A stretch of 64,000 nt of DNA from Bacteroidaceae bacterium (GTDB lineage Bacteria; Bacteroidota; Bacteroidia; Bacteroidales; Bacteroidaceae), in the NCBI GenBank assembly GCA_017442185.1, contig JAFSAT010000021.1, positions 1 through 64,000 of the forward strand, given 5' to 3'. The position numbers were made by a program, and so were the translations under genes. The notes beneath the pieces are model-generated. The model was not told the origin of the DNA. It did no database searches and saw only the letters and a program-made list of their open reading frames with translations. Position 1 is the first letter of the stretch; every line of letters begins with the position of its first letter. Positions 43,446 through 51,035 of the stretch are shown here, piece by piece.

Positions 43446-44996
43446 CTATTTATTGATATTCTGTACTATTACATAGTTTCTGTCGCCACTCAAAGGAGTG
43501 AGGATATCCACGGGAAGTATCATACCGTTAGCGTGAACCACGAACATAAGCTCGGCCTCGTTACTCACCGATGTAAGGTTATCCTTTGTTGCATGCACGC
43601 GCAGCGTAACATCCTCGCCCACGGCACCGTTGTTCTTTAGGTTACCATTGACATCGCGCAACTCAAATGCACCCGGGTCACCGTTCTTTGTACGGAAGAT
43701 GGCGAACCATGTACCACCGAGCGGGCTGGATATCCTGAACTTAAACTCGGCGGGTTGCGAAATATCTCCCAGAAGCACCACCTTGTCATCGTCAATTTTC
43801 TCATAAGTACCGCCGGTCCATGCTATGCGGTCCTCGCGGTCAACGGCAACGGTGCTGCTGAACTCGTTGGTAAACTCCACGAGTTCCCATGGCTGCACCT
43901 CGGCTACAAGTTCAACCGAGCCGCCCGGCTCAATCACAAGCCTGTACTTTATATATTTGTTAATGCCCCATTTCTCAATGCCTGCAGAGTATAATGGAAG
44001 CGCGACCGTGTACGTTGTAATCTTTGTTGCTCCAGCCGTAGTTGTGCTCAGCCTGTATACCATTGTCAGTGTCTGCACGAACTCGCTGCTGCCACTGCCG
44101 TACAGCAACTGCGGCATCACGTAGAGAGCATCGTCAATCTCCCTTTCATATGTGTTGGCAAGGTGCAGCGAGGCGTTGTTCACCTCAATGCCCGAGAGAT
44201 ACTCGCTGTCATGCACAGCCCCTGCGGGGAACTCCTTGGTATTCCACACCTCATGGTCATTGCTCACCCAGTTGTTGGCAGCACCTGCGGCAACGACATC
44301 GGCATATCCGGTCTCGCCGCCATGTGTAAACTGTATATCGCCCTTGCACCTTATGTTGTCGAGCCTTATCGACACTACATCCACGCTCCATGTTGTGGCA
44401 CCGTCCTGCACTGTCGACAGCCTCACCGTAAAGCCAAGTTTCGTTGTCGCATGGCGGAACAGAAGAGGAACGCGCCCACCGGGAAAATCCCCGTAACCTC
44501 CAATGCGTTCGTCCGAGAACATGTAGTCGGTGCGCCCGTCCAGCGTGCCGCTGAACGCATAGCCATCATAAGGCATCTGTGGCACTGTCACCTCCATTGC
44601 AGCAACCGCAGGGTCGCCCACATAAGGTGAGTAAGCCGCAAAGTGTGTATCTCCCTTCATCCAGTAGTACGACTCCTCTGTAGTGCACACTGCACCATCG
44701 AACATCACCCTCACGTTATCCATGAACAGGTTGCCACGGCCAAGCGCAGTCTCGCAGTCGGGGCTGTAGTGCGAGGCAAAAACACCGAACTCCGTTCCTG
44801 CATAATCCATTACATCGCCCGATGCCCTTGTAACATCAGCCGCCCCGAACTCGAAGCCCAAAGGCATATCGTGCTGCTGCCCGCCAACGTTCTCTTCGTA
44901 GCACGACGACAGTAGCGGCAAGGCGCATAGAAGGCACATGAGCAATAGCCCTGTGCAACGGGACAGTATCTTATAGCGGTCTGTTTTCATAATCAT
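43446..44996 (-). CDS. Fimbrillin-family lipoprotein, third subunit
   Basis: A 516-residue predicted lipoprotein (lipobox LPLLSSC near residue 32) with a fimbrillin_like pattern. After the N terminus comes ADVTRASGDV, a probable Arg-type processing site. The first beta sandwich (about 60-260) includes SYYWMKGDTHFAAYSPYV, followed by LLFRHATTKLGFTV. The second lies at about 300-450. The order and length suggest an accessory subunit between the shaft and tip. Confidence 0.72.
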   Translation of the reverse strand: MIMKTDRYKILSRCTGLLLMCLLCALPLLSSCYEENVGGQQHDMPLGFEFGAADVTRASGDVMDYAGTEFGVFASHYSPDCETALGRGNLFMDNVRVMFDGAVCTTEESYYWMKGDTHFAAYSPYVGDPAVAAMEVTVPQMPYDGYAFSGTLDGRTDYMFSDERIGGYGDFPGGRVPLLFRHATTKLGFTVRLSTVQDGATTWSVDVVSIRLDNIRCKGDIQFTHGGETGYADVVAAGAANNWVSNDHEVWNTKEFPAGAVHDSEYLSGIEVNNASLHLANTYEREIDDALYVMPQLLYGSGSSEFVQTLTMVYRLSTTTAGATKITTYTVALPLYSAGIEKWGINKYIKYRLVIEPGGSVELVAEVQPWELVEFTNEFSSTVAVDREDRIAWTGGTYEKIDDDKVVLLGDISQPAEFKFRISSPLGGTWFAIFRTKNGDPGAFELRDVNGNLKNNGAVGEDVTLRVHATKDNLTSVSNEAELMFVVHANGMILPVDILTPLSGDRNYVIVQNINK

Positions 44997-45025
44997 TCAT
45001 CCATTTATGCGGCACAAAGCCATCA

Positions 45026-45931
45026 TCAGATGTCGAACCTCTTGAGCACATCGCTGTCGGTGTATGCCGACGATGCCGTAAGGTTCAACACATACCTGTT
45101 ATATTTGCCGGCGCTCCACAAGTCCACAAAGACGGGCACCTCAATCCTGCGCCCCGGTTCCACTATGTCACCCTTCTTGTCGATGACATCCACAAGAAGC
45201 ACCACCTTGCAGTCTATTCTCTGCCCCATGAGCATTTGAACACCCACACTCTTGGCCACACGCCCGGCCACAAGAGGCTCGCTGCAGAACTCAACGCACA
45301 TCTTCTCGTCATCCGGCTCCCAATGCGGGAATGGCAACGAAGCAAAACATCCCTTGTACTTCACGCCGTCGACAGTGAGGCTTTTTACAATTATGGTACT
45401 GTCCGACACCGAGCGCACACAGAACTCCACCTTTGACAATGCATGCACAAAAGGAAGCACAATGCAGCCTTGTGTGTTGTAGGCAGTGCAATCGGCAATG
45501 GGCCCGGCGAACATAGGCTGTATGCCAGATGTCGCATCGAAATCCTCAATGGTAATACCGTCCATCAACGAGAAACCCGATGCAATGCCCCCGGGTGCAA
45601 CTGCAAAACATGTAAGATTGTTTTCCCGTGGCCACTCAACTGCCGGCACGGGCACCCACCCCTCGCCATTGAACTCCACACTGCAACCCTCGGCCAACGG
45701 TGCAGCATCGGCCGCATTGCTATCCCAACGCTTGTCCCCCGGCAGAGCAAAAGCCCACACCGTGAAAGGCTCGTCTGCGGGATACACACCTTCAAAGGCA
45801 CGCGTACTCGCATTTATTGCAGGGCTGAAGGATAGCTCCACAGCAGGCCATACCGCTCTCTCCTCATCGGTACACGCAAGGAGAAAGAGAGAGAAAAAAA
45901 GTGCCGCTAAACTTCGGGTAAGTGTCTTCAT
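45026..45931 (-). CDS. Fimbrillin-family lipoprotein, second subunit
   Basis: A 301-residue predicted lipoprotein (lipobox LFLLAC) with fimbrillin-like features: SINASTRAFEG-type processing site (here ASTRAF), WPRENNLTCFAVAP and VLPFVHALSKVEF. It is transcribed after the main fimbrillin; the 112-base gap between them carries a stable hairpin (46008-46033). The ATG at 45931 begins the signal peptide, while the frame extends five residues to a TTG. Confidence 0.7.
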   Translation of the reverse strand: MKTLTRSLAALFFSLFLLACTDEERAVWPAVELSFSPAINASTRAFEGVYPADEPFTVWAFALPGDKRWDSNAADAAPLAEGCSVEFNGEGWVPVPAVEWPRENNLTCFAVAPGGIASGFSLMDGITIEDFDATSGIQPMFAGPIADCTAYNTQGCIVLPFVHALSKVEFCVRSVSDSTIIVKSLTVDGVKYKGCFASLPFPHWEPDDEKMCVEFCSEPLVAGRVAKSVGVQMLMGQRIDCKVVLLVDVIDKKGDIVEPGRRIEVPVFVDLWSAGKYNRYVLNLTASSAYTDSDVLKRFDI

Positions 45932-46007
45932 TGTCAATGACTGCAAGCCGTTTTTCTATTTTTTGCGGGAAGAGCAACATAAAAAGAGCCGCTATCCCAT
46001 TTTGTGA

Positions 46008-46033
46008 CTATGGAGGGTTTCAATCCTCCATAG
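46008..46033 (-). terminator. Hairpin after the main fimbrillin gene
   Basis: Perfect 9-bp arms CTATGGAGG and CCTCCATAG with an 8-base loop, 11 bases after the fimbrillin stop. No U-tract follows on the minus strand, so it is more likely a partial terminator or an mRNA-stabilising hairpin that sets subunit ratios. Confidence 0.55.
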
Positions 46034-46043
46034 CCTGAAATTT

Positions 46044-47093
46044 TTACATTGTGTGGTTAATATCCCATGAACCATTCTGAGAGCCCCACTCCTCAACATC
46101 GAAGTCGAAGGAAATCTTCTGGTTCTCCTCAAGAGGGTTGATATTGATAATGTAGGTAATGTTCTTGTTCATTGCCCAGTGCTGAATGCTTGCAGCAATC
46201 TCCTTCAATTGAATTGTTCTTGTGATTTCCTCTGTAACAGCAGGCTGACCGTTCAAGTACTCGGTAAGAACTGTATACTTGATATAGAGTTCCTGACCAT
46301 AGGTCAAGTCCTGAGGAAGCACAAATTTAGATGTCGCTGTCTCGAAGTTTGTCACACCACCCAAAGACGGGTCAATATTTGCACACAAAGGATAGTTTTC
46401 AGTGACTACATCCCATGTACCATCTCCATTGGTGGCATCCCACTTGCAGTCATTGCCACCGTTCACAGCTGTCCAATCCTGGTCAAGAGTAACGCTACCA
46501 TTAATGTGAGCCTTACGAATCTGAAGGTCATTCAAAGTTACAAGACATCGTGTAGCATCATTGAATCGTGCTGTCTGCTGCACGCGGATGTTCAGTTTAG
46601 CCATAAGGTGACGGAGAATCATCGCTACAGTACCGCTGTTCTGTGTAACAACCTCTGTTGTCATTGCATCGGTCATGTGGTTTGCAATACCGGTAGGTGT
46701 AGTAAAATCCATTGTTGTCTTGCCGTCAGCAGTTCTTACCGGAGCAGTGAAATAGCTTTCATCGATGGTTTCAACAGGAACAGCTACGAAATCGACATTA
46801 TCGCCATCGGCAGGATAATAATAGCTTTTGCCGCTTGCGAAAGTCTTGTTCGCTGCATCATACACGTCACCGTTGATGATAGCCTCGTCAGTACCTGCTT
46901 CCCAAGCCCAGATTTTCACCTCGCCAGTGAAAGGAACGTCAATGTCATGCTCAGCACGGGTCTGTGCAGTCTGCGGAGCCATTGCAAAACGAATCTCCTT
47001 ACCTCTCATGGCATCGTCGAACATCTGTTCGTCGTTTGTACAGCCTGCAAACATCAAGCCTGCAATTGCTGCTAATAAGAAAGTTTTTTTCAT
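46044..47093 (-). CDS. Main fimbrillin-family lipoprotein
   Basis: A 349-residue fimbrillin-like protein: signal peptide (MKKTFLLAAIAGLMFAGC) with Cys at the lipobox and TAQTRAEHD, an Arg-containing processing site. Two beta-sandwich domains follow: KSYYYPADGDNVDFVAV in the first, ILRHLMAKLNIRV, and WAMNKNITYIININPL in the second. It alone in the operon has a strong private promoter (47118-47147) and a following hairpin, so it is the best candidate for the fimbrial shaft. The ATG at 47093 is used; the upstream Met is rejected since it lies at the promoter. Confidence 0.85.
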   Translation of the reverse strand: MKKTFLLAAIAGLMFAGCTNDEQMFDDAMRGKEIRFAMAPQTAQTRAEHDIDVPFTGEVKIWAWEAGTDEAIINGDVYDAANKTFASGKSYYYPADGDNVDFVAVPVETIDESYFTAPVRTADGKTTMDFTTPTGIANHMTDAMTTEVVTQNSGTVAMILRHLMAKLNIRVQQTARFNDATRCLVTLNDLQIRKAHINGSVTLDQDWTAVNGGNDCKWDATNGDGTWDVVTENYPLCANIDPSLGGVTNFETATSKFVLPQDLTYGQELYIKYTVLTEYLNGQPAVTEEITRTIQLKEIAASIQHWAMNKNITYIININPLEENQKISFDFDVEEWGSQNGSWDINHTM

Positions 47094-47117
47094 AACAAAT
47101 AAGTTAAAAAAGTTAAA

Positions 47118-47147
47118 CAAATATAGTGTTTTTTAATCACTTTCCAA
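47118..47147 (-). promoter_or_regulatory. Internal promoter of the main fimbrillin gene
   Basis: Minus strand: TTG at 47145-47147, a 19-base spacer and TATATTTG at 47118-47125. It overlaps the last codons of the DUF5119-like gene and lies 25 bases before the fimbrillin ATG. Confidence 0.75.
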
Positions 47148-48168
47148 TTTCTATCTCGCCAATTTTCTCGTCCCATCCCTCGACACCGGGCTTGAAACCG
47201 CCGCTCTCGGGCTTGGGCAGCACAATCTCCTTGTCAATGAGCAACCAGTGTTTCTCCCTTGCCTGGGGAGTCATGAAAATTGAGTCCATATCAAGCGTCA
47301 TCTCCACGCTGTTGCCGTCACGGGTGAGCACATTGAAGGAGATATAGAACTGGCTCTCCACGGTGGGTGCAATGTGGTCGGGGCGCTTGCCAAAGGTATT
47401 GAACACGGCACACAGGACATCGTTATCGCCGGCGCGAATGCGCGCATCCACACTGCGGTACATCTCGAAATAGGTTCCGGCATAACGGCCAAACTCGGGC
47501 TCACCCATACCGAAACGGTTTGAAGGAGCAAGGTCGGTAATCATTGCCACGGCATTTGAGGCATACTGCCCGTTCACAAGACGCAACTGTATATAATAGG
47601 TATCGATGATGGTGCGTGCCTCGGTGGTTATGAGATACTCGTCGTTGACACCGGGGATGGACACCTCTTCGCGTGCCACGAACAGATGGTCGGGCTCGTA
47701 GTAGAGAACAGGCTCGGGTGCATCGGCACGGCTTTTGAACCTTGAATAGATGTTATCGGTAATCTCCGATGTGAAGGCCTCAAGGCTACTCTTGTAGTTC
47801 TCGCCGCGCACAAGCGTAGATGGAGTGTCGAAATTATAGCACACCATGTCATAGGAACCGGGATTCACGAACACCTTACCTTCGTAGTAGACCCTGCCGT
47901 CGGCATCAATGCCACCCTTTGTGATGAATGCCTGGGATACAGCCTCCTGCGTGTTGCGCTCGTAGAACATTACACGGAATATGTCCGGCATATCCAAAGA
48001 GGGCACTACCCTGTCGTTATATATGCCACAGGTGACATTGGCAATGCTGTCGGTGTTCAGCACTACACGCACCCTCACCTTGCCCTGGTCCTCGACAAGC
48101 GGACGGCGCTCGCACGAACATAGAAGGCATGGAAGGGACAGTAAGAGGAACTTAAGAATACTACTCAT
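47137..48168 (-). CDS. DUF5119-like fimbrial operon lipoprotein
   Basis: A 343-residue predicted lipoprotein (lipobox LPCLLCSC). It shows the DUF5119/FimB-Mfa2-like pattern: an N-terminal VRVRVVLN strand, FRVMFYERNT, PGSYDMVCYNFD and later TIIDTYYIQLRLV. Such proteins are cell-surface anchors or assembly factors. Its start overlaps the DUF3575-like stop by eight bases, so translation is coupled. A frameshift in the upstream poly-C tract would therefore affect it. Confidence 0.75.
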   Translation of the reverse strand: MSSILKFLLLSLPCLLCSCERRPLVEDQGKVRVRVVLNTDSIANVTCGIYNDRVVPSLDMPDIFRVMFYERNTQEAVSQAFITKGGIDADGRVYYEGKVFVNPGSYDMVCYNFDTPSTLVRGENYKSSLEAFTSEITDNIYSRFKSRADAPEPVLYYEPDHLFVAREEVSIPGVNDEYLITTEARTIIDTYYIQLRLVNGQYASNAVAMITDLAPSNRFGMGEPEFGRYAGTYFEMYRSVDARIRAGDNDVLCAVFNTFGKRPDHIAPTVESQFYISFNVLTRDGNSVEMTLDMDSIFMTPQAREKHWLLIDKEIVLPKPESGGFKPGVEGWDEKIGEIEIGK

Positions 48169-49402
48169 GCGCACCTCCCCTCCTGCTCTTATAAGTAAAC
48201 CTCAAAGGAAGCACAAGCGACACCTCAACCTTTGTGGGACCATAATAGCTCTTGCGGCCCCACTTATACGGGTCGCGCACAAGTTCCTCCCAACCCGGCG
48301 AAGGGTTGTAGTGACGATAGTGAATAGACGCATATCCCACCGATGCCGAGAACTCGAGATTGAAATACTTGCCAAGCGGCATCGAATAGCCATAGGTCAG
48401 GCCGGTTGACCAGTACTCGCCCTGATAGTTGAATTCACGCAGATACTGCAAATCGAACTTCGCCGACATCAGATACAAACCGACAAAGTGCCCCCTGAGC
48501 AAGTTGGGCTGCTTGCCATCCTCGAACCAGTAGCGTCCCTCGACACCCATCTGCCACACCTGGAAAGCCCATTTGTTACCACCATGCCACCACGGGAAAA
48601 GGTCCTCGAAGGCAATGGAGAAACTACTGCCCAACGGCACCTCCACCTCAAAGTTCAAGGCTGTGACAACATCATAGAGCAAATTGGTTTTCAGCGCCGC
48701 AACCATCACCTTTCTCTCGACCGGTGTCTGTTCCTTGAGCTGCATGTCAATGAAAGACAAGGTCTTAGGCTTCTCAATGGGGGGGGGGGGGGCGAACTGC
48801 ACCTTGCGGCTGTAATAGAGAATACAGAACATCGAGTTTCTTATGCGCGGATAGTAGTTACGATAAAGGTACTTGTATGTCGGCAGGCGGTTCATGCGCC
48901 ACTTCTTGGTAGCCATGTTCACATCGGCATCAATCACGGCATAAATCTGCTGCTTTGCCTCATCGCTGAGAACGGTATCGCGCTCCACATACCTGCGCAG
49001 TTGCTCCCACGACTCTCCGTCGGGGTGCACATGAAGTTTGCCCTCGAGCTCGGGGAACTCACTCATCACATAGTTTCGCATGGTAGCGGCACGTCTCTTT
49101 GAGAGGCGTACATTGTATTCATAGGGTCCCTCGGGCGATGACTGCGAGACAATGACAACCGAGTCGATATATTCCAGGCCTATAATGTCAATTATGTGGG
49201 CAAAACGTGCCAAAGCAGAGTCATTGCCCATGTAACCCATATCCAGATAATGCTTGTCCCAACGGAAATGGACCTCAAGGTCAACAATTCTCTTATGCTC
49301 GGCGGGGAGATATCTGTATCCGGGTTGGGAAAGAGCTGCCAAGGAAGAGAATAAAAGGAGTATTATGTAAAGTACTTTGCGCACTTTCAGTATACCATGC
49401 AT
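48161..49402 (-). CDS. DUF3575-like outer membrane protein with poly-C tract
   Basis: A 413-residue protein heading the fimbrial operon. It has a signal peptide (MHGILKVRKVLYIILLLFSS), then an OmpA-like segment (VVIVSQSSPEGPYEYNVRLS, RRAATMRNYV; about 60-190) and a linker of four prolines encoded by 14 consecutive C (48779-48792). The C-terminal barrel is DUF3575-like (about 215-413, TNLLYDVVTALNFEVEVPL). Slippage in the C run would cut the protein at the linker. The ATG at 49402 is chosen for its signal peptide. A Met six codons earlier is an alternative. Confidence 0.78.
   Translation of the reverse strand: MHGILKVRKVLYIILLLFSSLAALSQPGYRYLPAEHKRIVDLEVHFRWDKHYLDMGYMGNDSALARFAHIIDIIGLEYIDSVVIVSQSSPEGPYEYNVRLSKRRAATMRNYVMSEFPELEGKLHVHPDGESWEQLRRYVERDTVLSDEAKQQIYAVIDADVNMATKKWRMNRLPTYKYLYRNYYPRIRNSMFCILYYSRKVQFAPPPPIEKPKTLSFIDMQLKEQTPVERKVMVAALKTNLLYDVVTALNFEVEVPLGSSFSIAFEDLFPWWHGGNKWAFQVWQMGVEGRYWFEDGKQPNLLRGHFVGLYLMSAKFDLQYLREFNYQGEYWSTGLTYGYSMPLGKYFNLEFSASVGYASIHYRHYNPSPGWEELVRDPYKWGRKSYYGPTKVEVSLVLPLRFTYKSRRGGAHE
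48779..48792. repeat. Homopolymer run of 14 G/C
   Basis: 14 G on the plus strand (C on the coding strand) inside the DUF3575-like gene, coding for Pro at residues about 204-207. The present length keeps the frame open. Confidence 0.9.
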
Positions 49403-49457
49403 ATCTATTTTTATTTCCATGCCGGGCCATTTTTCAAGACTCGGGCAAACAAACATA

Positions 49458-49489
49458 CAAAGGTATGCAATTTATTGATAACTTGTCAA
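49458..49489 (-). promoter_or_regulatory. Fimbrial operon promoter
   Basis: Minus strand: TTG at 49487-49489, a 21-base spacer and TACCTTTG at 49458-49465, a full match. Transcription is predicted to start near 49451, about 50 bases before the DUF3575-like ATG. Confidence 0.75.
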
Positions 49490-49586
49490 CACTTTTTAAG
49501 TAAAAATCATCACAAGAACCGGCAAAAAAGGCGAAATTATACAAAAATCTTTAAAATTGTACAAAAACAGCAAAGTACAGCACATT

Positions 49587-50492
49587 TCAGATAGATGACA
49601 ACACCTCCCTCAGATGCCACACGGGGGCATCCTTGAGCAACACACGCTTATCGCCGTTGAGCAGATAAAAAGATGGCATTGCCGGCAGGTGATAGAGACG
49701 ACCGTCGATGATTTCGGAGCCGGCATCATGTACATCGAGCCAATTGCCCGGCATAGGTGTGGCACACTCCCTCCACAGTGCGGCATCGTCATAGGGATAG
49801 ACCGAGAGGACAAGCAGCCCCTCAGAAGCAAACAGCGGGTCGGCAAGAAGCGAAGGCATCATCTCCCGGCATTTGTCGCAACCAGGGTCGTTGAACACAA
49901 GCAGAATTAGCCGGGCATCGAGCGAATGGAGCGTTCCGGCACGGCCATTGCGGTCGACGAAACCAAAATCGGCAGCCACTGTGCCCGGCCGGTTACGGGA
50001 TATCATGTCGAGCATGTAACGGGCACGGCCCGACAAGGCCTCGTCACTGCAACTTGCAATGAAAACGGTGAGAAAATGCGCATATACGGCATCGTTGCGG
50101 AATGGGGAGTCGGGATTGGCAAGGTAGTGGTCCACTGTAGCATGGCACCAGCTGCGCGATGACTCATGAGCCGAAGCCTTGCCATAGAACGAGGCAACGG
50201 CATTGGATGCCGTTGCAGAATCGGCATATTGAAGAATGTATATGAAGTTGGAAAAGAGCTGCTCGCCGGCATCGCGGTTTTCCTGAGCGGAATTTGCGAA
50301 GTCATACCCCTCCCACATGGCAGCGAGCCTGCCCGCAAGCGTCTCCGACACAGATGGCAAAGTGGCAGCCTGCACCCCGTCCACAGTACCTGCAGCATCA
50401 CTTTTTGCAGCCGAGCCACCTTGGCAAGCAAACAGCAGCGACAGCACTGCTAAAAAAGAGAGGGAACGGAGCAGTTTCATGGTCGCAGTCAT
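49587..50492 (-). CDS. DUF5106-type thioredoxin-like lipoprotein
   Basis: A 301-residue predicted lipoprotein (lipobox LSLLFAC near residue 23). The middle (about 60-180) is helical and matches DUF5106-type proteins. The C-terminal thioredoxin-like domain has DPGCDKCREMMP as its active site (CxxC) and PAMPSFYLLNGDK with the cis-Pro. It is likely a periplasmic or surface disulfide or thiol protein. It reads from the promoter at 50741-50772 that once served the truncated ATPase gene. The start is the ATG at 50492 (purine-rich site upstream), with 50480 an alternative. Confidence 0.75.
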   Translation of the reverse strand: MTATMKLLRSLSFLAVLSLLFACQGGSAAKSDAAGTVDGVQAATLPSVSETLAGRLAAMWEGYDFANSAQENRDAGEQLFSNFIYILQYADSATASNAVASFYGKASAHESSRSWCHATVDHYLANPDSPFRNDAVYAHFLTVFIASCSDEALSGRARYMLDMISRNRPGTVAADFGFVDRNGRAGTLHSLDARLILLVFNDPGCDKCREMMPSLLADPLFASEGLLVLSVYPYDDAALWRECATPMPGNWLDVHDAGSEIIDGRLYHLPAMPSFYLLNGDKRVLLKDAPVWHLREVLSSI

Positions 50493-50566
50493 AGTCACTT
50501 TCTCTCCGGTTCGCTCAGCTCCTCCATCTTTTTGCGGCAAGGAATTCATATACTCCACACAGAAGC

Positions 50567-50680
50567 TCACGCACCTTGCCATGGCTCCTTCAAAAAAGTT
50601 GATTTGCCTGTCTGACGTGCTCCTAACAAGAAATTTGCATCGTCTATGCGATTCTGAATATCTATAATACGTTTATACAT
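50567..50680 (-). pseudogene. Truncated ATPase N terminus
   Basis: A frame of 37 codons from ATG 50680 gives an N-terminal ATPase start (MYKRIIDIQNRIDDANFLLG) followed at once by the Walker A motif GARQTGKST. This resembles the beginning of AAA_14/DUF4143-type ATPases, which are about 400 residues long. The frame then falls into unrelated sequence and stops, so only the first tenth of the gene remains. The remnant lies at the island edge. Confidence 0.6.
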
Positions 50681-50740
50681 AATTGGCGCACAAATTAGTC
50701 TTTTCGTTTCTAAATATATTGAAAAATCCGAATTGCAATA

Positions 50741-50772
50741 CAAATATAAAAACTATTTCTATTATCAATCAA
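50741..50772 (-). promoter_or_regulatory. Promoter of the truncated ATPase and downstream lipoprotein
   Basis: Minus strand: TTG at 50770-50772, a 21-base spacer and TATATTTG at 50741-50748. With the ATPase gene truncated, the next full gene downstream is the DUF5106-type lipoprotein. Confidence 0.55.
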
Positions 50773-50812
50773 TTATATCATCTAAAATTTAAACAACGTT
50801 TGTCGAAAAAAC

Positions 50813-50842
50813 GGTTGACAAAAAATCAAAATTTTGTCAACC
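50813..50842. repeat. Inverted GGTTGACAAAA repeat near the right island end
   Basis: Perfect 11-bp arms GGTTGACAAAA and TTTTGTCAACC with 8 bases between. The GTCAACC half also occurs twice in tandem at 36301-36317 by the left end. The shared 7-mer at both ends suggests recombinase arm-binding sites. Confidence 0.5.
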
Positions 50843-50943
50843 AAACGGAATCCTAAAGAAAATCAACGAAATTCAAACAAACCCAATTTGTTGAAAAACA
50901 GACACTTATAAACATCATTAAAACTCATTGAAACCCATCATTA

Positions 50944-50965
50944 AGTCCCGCTTCGAGTACTTTCA
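50944..50965 (+). repeat. Right attachment repeat of the island
   Basis: An exact 22-base copy of the end of tRNA-Leu and the following CTTTC. Only the 3' end is present, so it is not a second tRNA gene. It is followed by a diverged version of the tRNA terminator. Confidence 0.7.
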
Positions 50966-51006
50966 AAAATGCTGATTACTTGCTCATCAAGTGGTTGGCA
51001 TTTTTT
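50966..51006. terminator. Displaced tRNA-Leu terminator
   Basis: AAAAATGCTGATTACTTG pairs throughout with CAAGTGGTTGGCATTTTT (Watson-Crick and G-U) around a CTCAT loop. It ends in T-runs and resembles the hairpin at 36247-36285. It now also lies behind the nuclease-like gene on the other strand. Confidence 0.7.
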
Positions 51007-51035
51007 GTTTATCCGGCCTTTTGCCCACCCTGCCA

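Larger units (their letters stand above)
36245..50965. mobile_element. Probable tRNA-Leu genomic island (about 14.7 kb)
   Basis: Flanked by the 22-base tRNA-Leu repeats. The contents are accessory: an unknown 136-residue protein, a DUF234-type ATPase, two micro-ORFs, a fimbrial operon with a slippage tract, a DUF5106-type lipoprotein and a truncated ATPase gene. The fimbrial genes look richer in G and C than the neighbouring housekeeping genes by eye. No integrase, relaxase or replication gene is seen, so the element is either decayed or was mobilised in trans. The repeat could instead be a relic of a lost tandem tRNA gene. Confidence 0.6.

Noticed and set aside
49403-49456. Longer start of the DUF3575-like protein
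   Set aside because: The extension reaches into the predicted transcription start; it adds residues ahead of the signal peptide.
50944-50965. Second tRNA-Leu gene
   Set aside because: Only the last 17 bases of the tRNA are present, with no D arm, anticodon arm or acceptor 5' strand.
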